Below the pieces are notes generated by a model, which saw only the letters and a list, made by a program, of their open reading frames with translations, searched no databases and was not told where the DNA came from. A program made the position numbers and the translations under genes. A stretch of DNA of 64,000 bases, taken from contig CALSLT010000007.1 of NCBI GenBank assembly GCA_943787265.1, positions 310,001 to 374,000 on the forward strand. The letters run 5' to 3'. Within the stretch, counting starts at the first letter, position 1. Each line of letters starts with the position of its first letter. Shown piece after piece: positions 9,691 to 19,302 of the stretch. This stretch comes from an uncultured Planctomycetaceae bacterium. GTDB lineage: Bacteria; Planctomycetota; Planctomycetia; Planctomycetales; Planctomycetaceae.

Positions 9691-12156
9691 ATGTCAGATC
9701 TTCGCCCAGAACTACAGTCGGTATTGTCGCAGCTTCGCAGTCGGATTCGTCGCTACGTTTTACTGGAAGGCGCGGCACTAATCCTCGCGCTGCTAGGTAG
9801 CTTGTTCTGGCTGAGCCTCGCGGTTGATCATGCGTGGTTTCAGGTTAGCCGATTGGAATTACCGCGTTGGTTTCGCGCCAGTTTTGATGTGGTGGTTGTC
9901 GGGCTCGTCGTGTTTCTGCTGTTGTCCTGGGTGGCGCTGCGGCTGCTGCGAAGTTACCGAACAAAAGCTCTGGCCCTCGTGCTGGAGCGGCGGTTTCCCG
10001 AACTTGATGACCGACTTGTGACGGCTGTCGAACTGGCCGAAGCAGGCTCAGCGAACCAGGGCAAACTGGCTGTCGCGATGGCTGGTCGAACAATCGACGA
10101 AGCCGTCAAAGCAACGCGGCAGCTAGATCTGGCAAGCGTCTTTGATCGTGGGCCGTTGCAGCGAGCACTCATTGCTGCCGCCGTCGCCGTTGCATCGATT
10201 GGTGGATTAGCCGTTGCCAGCAATTCGACACTGCAAACCTGGAAGGACAGTTTTATTGATCTCGACGCTGAATACTGGCGTCGCGAGACCGGGTTGATCA
10301 TCCGAGTCATCGCTCAGCCTGGTGACATCGTTCGAGAGTTTGATGACCAGTTCTACAAACACGCTCGCGGTGCTGATCTCACCATTCAGATCGATGTTGA
10401 AGAAGGCCGCAAAGCTCCCGAGCGCGTGCAATTGAAATACCGATTGGCCAATGGCCGAGGCCAGGGAACGGTGCTGTGCTCACGCGTCGGCGATGATACG
10501 TTTCGGCATTCCCTGGCGGCATTGCTGGACGATGTTGAGTTCTACGTTTACGGCGGCGACTTCGTGAATCGAACTCCGTACCGCGTCCAGATCGTTGAAC
10601 CACCACAACTCGAACAAGTCGAACTCGCATGCTTCTACCCGTCGTACACGCGGATGCAGAATCCGCAGTCAACGGATGAACAACCGCTTCGAGATAGTGT
10701 GCCTGTTCGCGGGACTCAGGTTGAATTGCCGAATGAAACTGAGTTTCTGCTTAACGCCAGCTGCAACAAACCGTTGACCCAGGTCCGCATGCAGTTCGGC
10801 CAGTACGAGCTAACTTTTGCTACTTCCGGGTACGGAGAGTCACGGCTTGTCCAACGTAGCGACGAAGACGAAGTTTTGGAGAATCGAAACATTCCTGCTG
10901 AGGTGTTCAGTCGATGGATTAACGCGGAGGGGACCCGAATTTCGGTGCCATTCGTACTGACAGCTTATGACACCGAGGCGGCCCGGGACCGTGCTGATTC
11001 ACTGTCAACGGAAGTTGGAAAGCCGTTTATCCTGGCACCGGACACGAACCTGCGGATCTACCTGGAAGATGCAGACGGGATTCTGACGGCAGAACCATCT
11101 CGAATTCAGATTGGTGGTATCGTCGACGAATCGCCCGTCGTTGAGACAAGCCTGCGAGGAATCGGAACGTCAATTACTCGTAAGGCGTCAATTCCGATAC
11201 TCGGTCGGCTGGTCGACGACTATGGGCTGGCCAGTGCTCACTTCGAATTCAAAATCGACGAGACGGAAGGATCAGCCACTCGACCATTTGACAACGCTCT
11301 GACGCCTCATAAAGACGGCAGCAACCCGCGGGAGTTCGAACTCAATCGCGACGGCCCCGAAGACTTCGAACGATTTGATGTGTTGCCGCTCGATTTATCG
11401 TTAGGGCAAAAGCTGGTGCTCAGCGTCGTCGCAACAGACGAAGACAATCTCAACGGGCCACATTCGTCGCGCGGAGAAAGATACGCCTTTAAGGTTGTCA
11501 GCAATGAAGAATTGCAGTCCGTGCTTTATCAACGTGAGCTGAATCTGCGAGCGCAGTTCGAGAGGATCATCACAGAGACGAAACAGACTCAACAGGATTT
11601 GATTCTGCATCGTTCACGGTTGGACGCGAAGAAGCGCCTACTTGCCGACAAGGACGAATCGGAAGCAGCCGACGCGGCAAAACGGATTCGCGAAATCGAG
11701 ATTGCGGTTACGGCGTGCGCCGAACGGTCGCTGCATGCAGTACGAAAAAACGCAAACGAAACAGCATCTGTCGAACTTTCATTTCGGGATATTCGCGAGG
11801 AACTTGTCAATAACGGGCTTCATACTCCGCAGACGCTGGAGCGAATCGACGATCGCATCGTCAAGCCCCTCGGTTCGATCAATGCGAACGATTTCCCAGC
11901 CGTTGATGAAGCTCTGGGAGTCTTCCGCCTGACGAATGAACGTGGCAACGACGCGACGGAAGCAATCGATCACAGCGTTGAAATGCTCCGAGGCATGATC
12001 ACGCGAATGGAGCGTGTACTTGCAGAAATGGAGAAGCTCAAGGAATTCCAAAAGGCGGTCGAGGAACTGAAGTTGATCCTCGAAGAGCAACGAGGGTTAC
12101 TTGAGCGAACGAAGAAAGAACGAAAAAGAAAGCTTCTGCTGGAGTCGTTGCAGTAA
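9691..12156 (+). CDS. DUF4175-like membrane protein with coiled-coil C-terminus
   Basis: 821 residues. Two strong N-terminal membrane helices (about 22-45 and 65-85) and a third hydrophobic segment near 150-170 precede a large, probably periplasmic beta-rich region. The last 200 residues are charged and helical, with likely coiled coils (for example ELQSVLYQRELNLRAQFE and the Lys/Glu-rich end). The architecture resembles DUF4175-type proteins that follow MoxR/DUF58/VWA genes in Bacteroidetes and Planctomycetes. No catalytic motif is visible. The tight spacing after the 7174-9663 gene supports joint function, probably as a scaffold that links the membrane VWA proteins to the coiled-coil protein encoded next. 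Confidence 0.7.
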   Translation: MSDLRPELQSVLSQLRSRIRRYVLLEGAALILALLGSLFWLSLAVDHAWFQVSRLELPRWFRASFDVVVVGLVVFLLLSWVALRLLRSYRTKALALVLERRFPELDDRLVTAVELAEAGSANQGKLAVAMAGRTIDEAVKATRQLDLASVFDRGPLQRALIAAAVAVASIGGLAVASNSTLQTWKDSFIDLDAEYWRRETGLIIRVIAQPGDIVREFDDQFYKHARGADLTIQIDVEEGRKAPERVQLKYRLANGRGQGTVLCSRVGDDTFRHSLAALLDDVEFYVYGGDFVNRTPYRVQIVEPPQLEQVELACFYPSYTRMQNPQSTDEQPLRDSVPVRGTQVELPNETEFLLNASCNKPLTQVRMQFGQYELTFATSGYGESRLVQRSDEDEVLENRNIPAEVFSRWINAEGTRISVPFVLTAYDTEAARDRADSLSTEVGKPFILAPDTNLRIYLEDADGILTAEPSRIQIGGIVDESPVVETSLRGIGTSITRKASIPILGRLVDDYGLASAHFEFKIDETEGSATRPFDNALTPHKDGSNPREFELNRDGPEDFERFDVLPLDLSLGQKLVLSVVATDEDNLNGPHSSRGERYAFKVVSNEELQSVLYQRELNLRAQFERIITETKQTQQDLILHRSRLDAKKRLLADKDESEAADAAKRIREIEIAVTACAERSLHAVRKNANETASVELSFRDIREELVNNGLHTPQTLERIDDRIVKPLGSINANDFPAVDEALGVFRLTNERGNDATEAIDHSVEMLRGMITRMERVLAEMEKLKEFQKAVEELKLILEEQRGLLERTKKERKRKLLLESLQ

Positions 12157-12191
12157 ACTGACTTTGTTAGTGAGTCAACCAGGTCGAAGTC

Positions 12192-12216
12192 GTAGGGTGG
12201 GCAATGCTCACCCTAC
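12192..12216. repeat. Short hairpin, GTAGGGTG / CACCCTAC
   Basis: Perfect 8-bp arms (12192-12199 and 12209-12216) around a 9-nt loop, 20 bp before the next start codon. A related GGTGCG...CGCACCCTAC palindrome lies near 29005-29025, so this is probably one of a dispersed family of small palindromes rather than a dedicated regulator. Confidence 0.6.
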
Positions 12217-12235
12217 TGACGGACGGAGCTGAGTC

Positions 12236-13981
12236 ATGCGTTGTTGTTTGAAAAATGCCCGCCTCTGTTGTGTGATTCTGGTCAGCCTGTTCGCGATGGG
12301 CTCGACCAGCTTTGCACAGAACAGCCCAGCCAAGACCGCGACGCCAGCATCGCCGAAAAAAGAATTGCCGCTGGATATCGGTCAGCAGGCCGTGCTGAGT
12401 CGCTTCGACCGGTTCGAAAAAGAGCTCGTGCAGATGGCCGAGCAACTTCGAAAGGCCGATCCGGAACGAGCAGAATTGCTTTTTCGAACTCACAGCAAGA
12501 GTCAACAGGAACGCGTCATTGGCCAGATGCGGATGATTCACGAACTGCTATCCGATAAAAATCCGCAGTTTGGAGATTCAATTCAGCGTCAGGAAGGACT
12601 CGTAGCAAGCCTTGTCACGTTGCTCGATCTTCTGCAAAGCGAAAATCGAATCAGTGAAATCGAAGCCGAACGTGCTCGCGTGAAAGCGATCCTCAAGAAC
12701 GTCAATAAAATGATCGGCAAAGAGAAGGACGTTCGAGCGAATACCGAGCGAGGTTCTGATCCGGACAAGTCGGCGAAAGACCAGGAAGGTGTTGCGAAAG
12801 ACGCTGGCGAGTTGATCGACGAAATCAAACAGCAGGATGCAAAGAAACAGGCCGAACGAGAATCGAACAAACCGACGAGCGAAAACAATTCTGATAAGCC
12901 AGATGGTGAGAACAATAAACCGAAGGACTCTTCCTCACCTAAGGATGGTGACGCGGAACCAAAGGATCCGAAAGACAGCGATCCGCAGAACGGCGAAGGC
13001 AAACCCAAAGACGGTCAACCGAAAGATGGAGAACCTTCCAAGGGTGAGCCAAAAGACGGGCAGCCTCAGGATGGACAACCAAAAGACGGGCAAAAACCCA
13101 AAGATGGTCAGCCAAAAAACGGGCAGCCTCAATCGGGTGAACCAGGCGAGCCAAAGAATCAGCCGCAGACTCCGGGTCGAGAAGATCTCGAAGAAGCTCG
13201 GGAGGAGATGGAGAAGGCGATTCAAGAACTGAAGGAGAAGAAGGATCGCGGGAAGGCATCAAGGCATCAGGACGAAGCCATTCGACAGTTGCTCGAAGCC
13301 AAGGAGAAGCTGGAAGAAATCCTGCGGCAACTTCGTGAAGAAGAGAAGAGCCTGACATTGGCGTCACTGGAGTCGCGATTTCGCAAGATGCTCAGCATGC
13401 AACTGTTGGTCTATCAGGAAACTCTTCGATTGGACAAAGAGTCTGAAGGACAGAGTGAGAACTTAATCGCTCGAGGCAAGCAGCTGGCGACTCAGGAAGA
13501 AGAAATCCTTCAGGAAGTCGATAAGGCACTTGTTGTATTACGCGAAGAAGGTTCGTCTGTCGCGTTTCCGGAAGCTGTTCAGGCCATTCGCGAAGATTCG
13601 GCCTCGATCGTCGAATTACTCGACCAGGGAAAAGCTGGTGAGTTGACGCAGACTCTTGAGCAGGCAGTCATCGAGGCCATCGAAGAAATGGTGGACGCGC
13701 TGCAGAAAGAAATGGAAAAGAAGAAAGATGATGAGCAGAAACAAAGCCAACAGCAACAAGGTCAGCCCCAGGACAAACCGCTTGTAGATTCTCTTTCAGA
13801 AGTGAAGATGCTGCGATCATTGCAGCTCCGCGTGAATCGCCGAACCCGACAATTGGGACGCATGACCGAGGGCGATCAAGCGACGGAACCAGAATTGCGC
13901 AAGCAGTTCAAAACTCTTTCCGGACGGCAGTTGCGAATTCAGCGGGCGACGTACGATCTTTCAACTGGTCGAAACAAGTAG
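12236..13981 (+). CDS. Secreted coiled-coil protein with PKDGQ-type low-complexity tract
   Basis: 581 residues with a clear signal peptide (hydrophobic core CCVILVSLFAMGSTSFA, cleavage after AQ near residue 28). Residues about 40-160 form charged helices. Residues about 200-310 are a low-complexity tract of Pro-Lys-Asp-Gly repeats (PKDGQPKDGE units). The remainder is long amphipathic helix rich in Glu, Lys and Gln, predicted coiled coil. No enzymatic motif is present. It is last in the MoxR operon, 79 bp after the previous stop. The tract likely behaves as a flexible, strongly hydrophilic spacer in the periplasm. The function is unassigned; similar proteins often close planctomycetal MoxR clusters, so a structural role is my inference. 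Confidence 0.75.
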   Translation: MRCCLKNARLCCVILVSLFAMGSTSFAQNSPAKTATPASPKKELPLDIGQQAVLSRFDRFEKELVQMAEQLRKADPERAELLFRTHSKSQQERVIGQMRMIHELLSDKNPQFGDSIQRQEGLVASLVTLLDLLQSENRISEIEAERARVKAILKNVNKMIGKEKDVRANTERGSDPDKSAKDQEGVAKDAGELIDEIKQQDAKKQAERESNKPTSENNSDKPDGENNKPKDSSSPKDGDAEPKDPKDSDPQNGEGKPKDGQPKDGEPSKGEPKDGQPQDGQPKDGQKPKDGQPKNGQPQSGEPGEPKNQPQTPGREDLEEAREEMEKAIQELKEKKDRGKASRHQDEAIRQLLEAKEKLEEILRQLREEEKSLTLASLESRFRKMLSMQLLVYQETLRLDKESEGQSENLIARGKQLATQEEEILQEVDKALVVLREEGSSVAFPEAVQAIREDSASIVELLDQGKAGELTQTLEQAVIEAIEEMVDALQKEMEKKKDDEQKQSQQQQGQPQDKPLVDSLSEVKMLRSLQLRVNRRTRQLGRMTEGDQATEPELRKQFKTLSGRQLRIQRATYDLSTGRNK

Positions 13982-14615
13982 TCAGTTGATACTGAACGAC
14001 GAACGAGTTCCCCGGCGATCGATCCGTGAAGTACTGTGCAGTCTTTGCCGCAGACAGTCTGGAGTTTGGTCCGTAGCGCCGGCCGATTGTGCCGTTTCTG
14101 AGAGTCTCATCGCGCAGACAATTGTCGCATTGTCAGCTCGGGCAGGATTTCCATGTTTGCCTGTCAAAGAGAATCTAAGCTGAATGTGTTTGCTGAAGTT
14201 TTGAAGCTATCGTTGATGATCGTCCTAACGTGACAAACCGGATTCAATTCGGAATCAGCCAGTCACAGCAGGACGCGGTCGTTGAGTGTGTGATTAGAAG
14301 AGTTGATACTCGCACTACTGTATTTGCTGGCTCAAAGACCTTCTGACAATTTCAAGATCCTATATTGCGAAACTGTTTCGGTGGATGGCTTGTTGCGGTC
14401 AGTCCTGATGACACGCTGACACTTTGTGTTCTCGGTGGTGTCCATCGTCCTGGAGCAACCTGGTGGTCACACTACACCGATTGATAATTGAGATATTTAG
14501 TTTGCTGAGATATTGAAGTGGTGGGGATGGATGTCCTTGTCCACGCTGAGCGGGAGGCTCGTTGGCATCTGCTTCTGCAGATGCACATCTTGTGACGTGA
14601 GAGGTCACCTTCCCG
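13982..14615. other. Intergenic region, no supported gene
   Basis: About 630 bp after the MoxR operon. Short frames on both strands lack domains and ribosome sites. A purine-rich GAGAGG at 14599-14604 may serve the next gene. A clear terminator for the operon is not visible. Confidence 0.45.
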
Positions 14616-17600
14616 ATGTTCTGCTTTTGCGGGCCAATCCGACATTTGTTTCATGCACCGCGCCGTCGGTCCAGGGACCGATTTACGGCGCAGGTTGGTG
14701 CAAAATGGAACGTGCGGGCCGAGATTCTGGAATCGCGATTACTGCTCGCGGCGACTCTTGATCCAGCAACTGGCGTCTTGTCGATTGTCGGGACACATTA
14801 CGGCGATCATGTCATCGTCGAATCGGTTGACGCGGCTGAGATTCGGGTCACGCATAACTCAAAGACATCAACGTACCCACTGGCCTCAGTCAGCTCGGTG
14901 TCTTTTCTGGGAAAAGGTGGCCGCGATCATTTCGAGAATCTCACTGCGATTCCGTCCGCGGCAATGGGAGGACCCGGTCCCGATACGATTATTGGTGGCT
15001 CCGGTAACGACTCGCTGCTTGGCGGAACGGGAAGCGACCTGCTTTCCGGAAACGAGGGCGATGATACTCTCACCGGACACGGCGGAAGTGGCGACACGTT
15101 GGATGGTGGACCAGGCAACGATCAACTGGACGGTGGCCAGGGCAGCGACACCCTCAAGGGTGGCGATGGAGCGGACAACCTTGATGGCGGCGACGGTAAT
15201 GATTCCGTTTCGGCCGGCTCTGGCGACGACACGCTGATCGGCGGCGGCAATCGCGATTCGCTGGACGGCGGGAATGGTGATGACCTCATCCAGAGCGTCG
15301 CGAGCATGAAACAAAAAGTCGTCCATGTGACGACTTTGTCGCCAGACGGTCCTGGCTCACTGACAGACGCCATCTCAAAAGGCAATCGTCATGTCGTGTT
15401 CGATGTTGGAGGCATCATCGATCTCCGCAGCACTTCCGCCGAACGTCCCGACTACGAAATTCTGCTGACGAATTCCAACATCACGATTGACGGCAGCACC
15501 GCTCCATCGCCAGGTATCTCAATCGTCGGCGCGCGAATCCTCATTCAGAACGCGTCGAACGTCACGATCAAGCACATCACGCTGATTCAGGGTGATGACA
15601 CGGTCGGAGTGAGTAACCGCGGGCAACGAGACACGTTGACGATTCAAGCATCCGAAGACGTTCTTATCCAGAACGTGTCGCTCTTCTGGTCGCAGGACGA
15701 ACTTGCCGACATCTGGGCGGGGTCGCGGCGAGTAACATTCGATCGAGTGTTGTTTGCCGAGCCGCTCGACAAAGACAACCACGCTCATGGCTTGCTCGCC
15801 GGGGCGGGTGCAACGGAAGTGACGATCAGCAATTCCGTGTTTACAAGCCCGCGAAAACGTGCACCAAAATTTGCTTTTGGCACAGCTCTCGACGGTCACA
15901 CCGGCGGGCTGATGGTCAACAACATTATCTATAATCCACTTAGTCGGACGGTCATCGTGGGCGATGGCGCTCAAGTCGCTGCGGTTGGCAATCTCGTAAT
16001 TCCAGGGCGAAATTCGCAGAGGCACATCGCGTTACTGGAAGCTCAGCCGGACGTTGGTGCCGGAACGGAGATCTACCTGTCGGACAACTTTTTCCAGGAT
16101 GCCGATCAGGTCATGGAGCCGAACGAGGGACGGACCACACCGTTGTTTACGGCTCCCGTCGACTTCGACAATCCAGAAGCCTACGACTGGAATGTGTCCT
16201 ATAAGGCAGGTGTCGGCTCAATCCGCGGTTTGACGGCTGAAGGCGTCTACGACCCGGAAGTCAACGAACCTCCGCAACAATGGATGATCGATTCTTTGGC
16301 GGCGATGAACGTCTTGCCGGTCAGCCAGGTTTACGACCACGTACTGGCAGTCGTCGGGGCGACTCCCTGGTCAAGGACTGTCGGAAACTCGCGAGTCATC
16401 AGCGGAATCATTAACCGAACCGGTCGAAAAGTAGAAACCACGGCTGATGTTGGAGGCATGCCGGAATACGTATTCGTTCCTGCGTCTCCGGAGTCAGCTC
16501 GAATTGTGACCGCCGACGAAGCTGATTCACTTTTTGGCGGCCCGGGAAACGACACTCTAATCGGCGGCTCCGGCGACGATTATCTGAATGGCGAGTCGGG
16601 GGACGATGAAATCTCCGGTAGCGCTGGCAATGACCATCTGATTGGCGACTTTGGAAACGACACGCTGAGCGGCAATGCTGGCGATGATGTGTTGCGCGGT
16701 CGCGAAGGAGCGGATCAACTGTCTGGCGGCGTGGGAGACGACATCGCCGCGTGGCAGTCTGGCCACGGTGCCGATGTTTTTGACGGTGACATCGGAGTCG
16801 ACGAACTGCAGATTGTCGGTTCTGACGGCAACGATGTGATTGAGCTATCAGCAATTGACCAGGCACTGCAAATCGAAATCGGGGCAACGCTTCTCAACGC
16901 GACGAGATTCGAAGCGGCAACGATCGAGGGTCAACAAGGCAACGATCAGATCACGACGACCGAACTCGTCGGATTTGCCAGTCAATATCCGACGTACGAA
17001 TCAAACAACTTCGAAATTGTTATCAACGGCGGCGACGGTCAGGACACACTCGACGCTTCGGCATCAACCGATAGTTTTATTGGATTCACCATTAACGGCG
17101 GCAACGATGCGGACGTGATCTCGCTTCCGCTGACTCTGGCCGAGGCAATCGGCACGTCGATCCATGCGAACTCGGCATTCGGCGGCGACGGCGACGACAC
17201 TATCACTGGCGGGTCTGGCGGCGAGACCATTGACGGCGGCTCAGGTTCAGACAGCATTGTCGGCAATGAAGGCTCGGACACACTTCTCGGCCAGGCCGGC
17301 GACGATACGATCGAAGGTGGAGCAGGAGCCGACACCATCGATGGCCACGATGGGGACGACGTTCTCAACGGCAACGGCGACGAGGATACACTTAATGGCG
17401 GCGCTGGAGATGATAGGATCGTTGGTGGTGGAAGCAGCGACACACTCTACGGTGGAGCTGGCCTTGACGTCCTGATTGGTAACTCCGGAAACGACTTACT
17501 GGTCGGCCATTCAGGATCAGACACGCTGGACGCCGGAGACGGTGCTGATGAACTGGTCGGCGGACTTGGTGGCGATCTGCTGGTGGGCGGCGGCGACGAT

Positions 17601-17735
17601 GACTTACTCGACGGCGGTGCCGAGCAGGACACTCTGGCGACTGGCGGCGGCGTCGACACGCTTGTCGACACAGAGGACGACGTAATCGACGAAGCGTTCG
17701 TCAATTGGTACGTCGCAGGCTTCGTCGCTCCGTAG
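14616..17735 (+). CDS. LEPR-XLL surface protein: RTX block, pectate-lyase-like beta-helix, RTX block
   Basis: 1,039 residues. A basic N-terminus is followed by EILESRLLLAA (residues 36-46), a LEPR-XLL-type motif. Residues about 115-230 are RTX repeats (GGSGNDSLLGG and similar). Residues about 232-620 resemble a PL1-type pectate lyase: parallel-helix text such as SNITIDGSTAPSPGIS, NVTIKHITLIQGDD, VSLFWSQDELADIWAGS and the C-terminal VYDHVLAVVGATPW. Residues about 640-1035 return to RTX repeats. Pectate-lyase family proteins cleave polygalacturonate by calcium-dependent beta-elimination, but I cannot assign the catalytic Arg/Lys, so it may be a related lyase or only a binding scaffold. The start has GAGAGG at 14599-14604, 11 nt upstream. 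It stands alone between the MoxR operon and tadA. Confidence 0.85.
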   Translation: MFCFCGPIRHLFHAPRRRSRDRFTAQVGAKWNVRAEILESRLLLAATLDPATGVLSIVGTHYGDHVIVESVDAAEIRVTHNSKTSTYPLASVSSVSFLGKGGRDHFENLTAIPSAAMGGPGPDTIIGGSGNDSLLGGTGSDLLSGNEGDDTLTGHGGSGDTLDGGPGNDQLDGGQGSDTLKGGDGADNLDGGDGNDSVSAGSGDDTLIGGGNRDSLDGGNGDDLIQSVASMKQKVVHVTTLSPDGPGSLTDAISKGNRHVVFDVGGIIDLRSTSAERPDYEILLTNSNITIDGSTAPSPGISIVGARILIQNASNVTIKHITLIQGDDTVGVSNRGQRDTLTIQASEDVLIQNVSLFWSQDELADIWAGSRRVTFDRVLFAEPLDKDNHAHGLLAGAGATEVTISNSVFTSPRKRAPKFAFGTALDGHTGGLMVNNIIYNPLSRTVIVGDGAQVAAVGNLVIPGRNSQRHIALLEAQPDVGAGTEIYLSDNFFQDADQVMEPNEGRTTPLFTAPVDFDNPEAYDWNVSYKAGVGSIRGLTAEGVYDPEVNEPPQQWMIDSLAAMNVLPVSQVYDHVLAVVGATPWSRTVGNSRVISGIINRTGRKVETTADVGGMPEYVFVPASPESARIVTADEADSLFGGPGNDTLIGGSGDDYLNGESGDDEISGSAGNDHLIGDFGNDTLSGNAGDDVLRGREGADQLSGGVGDDIAAWQSGHGADVFDGDIGVDELQIVGSDGNDVIELSAIDQALQIEIGATLLNATRFEAATIEGQQGNDQITTTELVGFASQYPTYESNNFEIVINGGDGQDTLDASASTDSFIGFTINGGNDADVISLPLTLAEAIGTSIHANSAFGGDGDDTITGGSGGETIDGGSGSDSIVGNEGSDTLLGQAGDDTIEGGAGADTIDGHDGDDVLNGNGDEDTLNGGAGDDRIVGGGSSDTLYGGAGLDVLIGNSGNDLLVGHSGSDTLDAGDGADELVGGLGGDLLVGGGDDDLLDGGAEQDTLATGGGVDTLVDTEDDVIDEAFVNWYVAGFVAP

Positions 17736-17766
17736 GGCATCGGCCGCTACGATGAGGCGACACTTT

Positions 17767-17814
17767 CGAAAATCGCCGGGACGCTTGAGTTCAGCATCCG
17801 TTTAGCGATTTTCG
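17767..17814 (+). terminator. Possible terminator after the RTX/lyase gene
   Basis: A perfect 10-bp inverted repeat (CGAAAATCGC at 17767-17776, GCGATTTTCG at 17805-17814) with a 28-nt loop is followed by CTTTAT. The loop is long and the T-run weak, so termination is plausible rather than certain. Confidence 0.35.
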
Positions 17815-17845
17815 CTTTATAGCTCGTTCTCGGAAGCCCACGTTC

Positions 17846-18331
17846 GTGATATTTGCTGACAACCCTCTGCAGCCTTACGAGGCATGGATGCGCCGCGCGT
17901 TGGACGAAGCAGCCACCGCCTATGAGCTTGGTGAGGTCCCCGTTGGAGCGGTGATTCTTCACGGTGATTCAATCATCGGAACCGGCTACAACCAGCGTGA
18001 AACCCTTCAGGATCCCACTGCTCACGCGGAAATCATCGCTATCACTCAGGCGGCTGAATCGCTTGGCTCGTGGCGACTCACAGACTGCATGCTGGTCGTG
18101 ACGCTCGAACCGTGCCCGATGTGTGCCGGAGCGATCGTACAGGCTCGGATTCCGACCGTGATTTACGGAACGACGGATCCGAAAGGCGGAGCTTGCCACA
18201 CTCTGTACAACATCACGGAAGACGATCGCCTGAATCATCGATGCACCGTTCTCGGCGGCGTGATGGAACACGACTGCAAAGCGATCCTGCAGGAATTCTT
18301 CCGGGCTCGTCGGGCCGAAGGCAAGAAGTGA
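17846..18331 (+). CDS. tadA: tRNA-specific adenosine deaminase TadA
   Basis: 161 residues. TadA converts adenosine 34 of tRNA-Arg(ACG) to inosine, needed for reading CGC/CGA codons. The zinc site is complete: His60-Ala-Glu62 (HAE, with Glu as proton shuttle) and Cys90-Pro-Met-Cys93 (PCxxC). Family text includes [21 protein letters not shown] and the [10 protein letters not shown] region that contacts RNA. The start is GTG 17846 with GGAAG at 17832-17836; ATG 17888 (residue 15) would cut into the first helix. Length is normal. It stands as a housekeeping gene between unrelated surface-protein and catabolic genes. Confidence 0.95.
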   Translation: MIFADNPLQPYEAWMRRALDEAATAYELGEVPVGAVILHGDSIIGTGYNQRETLQDPTAHAEIIAITQAAESLGSWRLTDCMLVVTLEPCPMCAGAIVQARIPTVIYGTTDPKGGACHTLYNITEDDRLNHRCTVLGGVMEHDCKAILQEFFRARRAEGKK

Positions 18332-18400
18332 ATCGCAGCTCGGAATCGACTACTGTTGTGGTTCGTCGTGCTCGCCTGTGCGACGCCGTAAAGCGGTGTC

Positions 18401-18425
18401 GTAGCCGGATTCGCAGGAATTCGGG
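18401..18425. repeat. Dispersed repeat unit related to 38843-38866
   Basis: The 25-nt unit starting GTAGCCGGATTCGCAGGAA and ending TTCGGG closely matches the left arm of the inverted repeat at 38843-38906. It lies 50 bp before the DUF1080 start. No pairing partner is obvious here, so it looks like a half-copy of that palindromic family. Confidence 0.55.
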
Positions 18426-18476
18426 CTATTCAAACTTCTAAATTGACCACGCTCATCTTGCGAAAGGTTATTCACC

Positions 18477-19247
18477 ATGAGGAAGCAACTCGTCATAGCT
18501 GTTGTCGCGATTTCTGCGGCTACAACATTCTCCCGACTCTCCGTCGCTGGAAACTTGAACGCGCTGACGAAGTCAGAGTCGGCGGCGGGGTTCGAAGCAC
18601 TCTTTGACGGCAACAGCCTCGACGGCGGCTGGGAACACAAGGGGAACTGGAAAGTCGAAGACGGAGTGATCACTCGCGAGGGCAAAGGCGGCAGCCTCGT
18701 TTACAAGGCGAAGAAGATTCCCGACGACTTCGAGTTGCGCTTTCAGTGGAAAGTTGCCAAAGGCAGCAACAGCGGCGTCTACTATCGCCCCGGCCAGTAC
18801 GAGTACCAGATTCTCGACAACAGCGTTCACAACGACGGAAAGAATCCTCGAACCAGCGCCGCGTCACTTTACTTCTGCATGGCTCCGTCACACGACGCGA
18901 CCAAGCCAGTCGGAGAGTGGAACGAAGGTCGAGTCGTCTGCAAAGGCACGATCATCCAGCACTGGCTGAACGGCAAGAAAGTCATCCACTTCGACTATTC
19001 AAATTCAAAGTGGAAGTTCAACATCGACATGCTCGAACAACGCGGAGCCAAACTGCCGGCTCGCGGAGCCCATCTTTCGCTGCAGGACCACGGCGACCCG
19101 GTCTGGTACCGCGCGATCAAACTTCGATCCCTGGCGGCCGACGAAAAACTGGACATGAAGGAAGTCGAACCGGCAAAAATCGCAGACGACGTTCTGGAAG
19201 CGGAGCGGAAGAAACTTGAAGGCATCGTCAATCGCCGCAAGAAATAG
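18477..19247 (+). CDS. Exported DUF1080 (3-keto-disaccharide hydrolase-like) protein
   Basis: 256 residues with a signal peptide (LVIAVVAISAATTFSRLSVA, cleavage near residue 25). The rest is one DUF1080 concanavalin-like beta-sandwich: FEALFDGNSLDGGWEHKGNW at the start, then SNSGVYYRPGQYEYQILDN, NEGRVVCKGTIIQHWLNGKK and HLSLQDHGDPVWYRAIKLR. Some DUF1080 members hydrolyse 3-keto-glycosides; others may only bind glycans. A short charged tail follows (about 225-256). It sits 55 bp before a sulfatase on the same strand, and the two probably act together on sulfated sugars outside the cytoplasm. The start is supported by GAAAGG upstream of ATG 18477. Confidence 0.9.
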   Translation: MRKQLVIAVVAISAATTFSRLSVAGNLNALTKSESAAGFEALFDGNSLDGGWEHKGNWKVEDGVITREGKGGSLVYKAKKIPDDFELRFQWKVAKGSNSGVYYRPGQYEYQILDNSVHNDGKNPRTSAASLYFCMAPSHDATKPVGEWNEGRVVCKGTIIQHWLNGKKVIHFDYSNSKWKFNIDMLEQRGAKLPARGAHLSLQDHGDPVWYRAIKLRSLAADEKLDMKEVEPAKIADDVLEAERKKLEGIVNRRKK

Positions 19248-19302
19248 GATGGCGTGACCTCGTTCGGAATACGGCTTCATCATTCGCAGAGAGAAAATCA
19301 AG

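Noticed and set aside
12835..13170. PKDGQ DNA repeats as a mobile or CRISPR repeat
   Set aside because: They code in-frame low-complexity protein and vary at DNA level.
15000..17700. Regular Gly/Asp repeats as a possible CRISPR array or minisatellite
   Set aside because: They are in-frame coding nonapeptides with codon variation, not identical DNA repeats separated by unique spacers.
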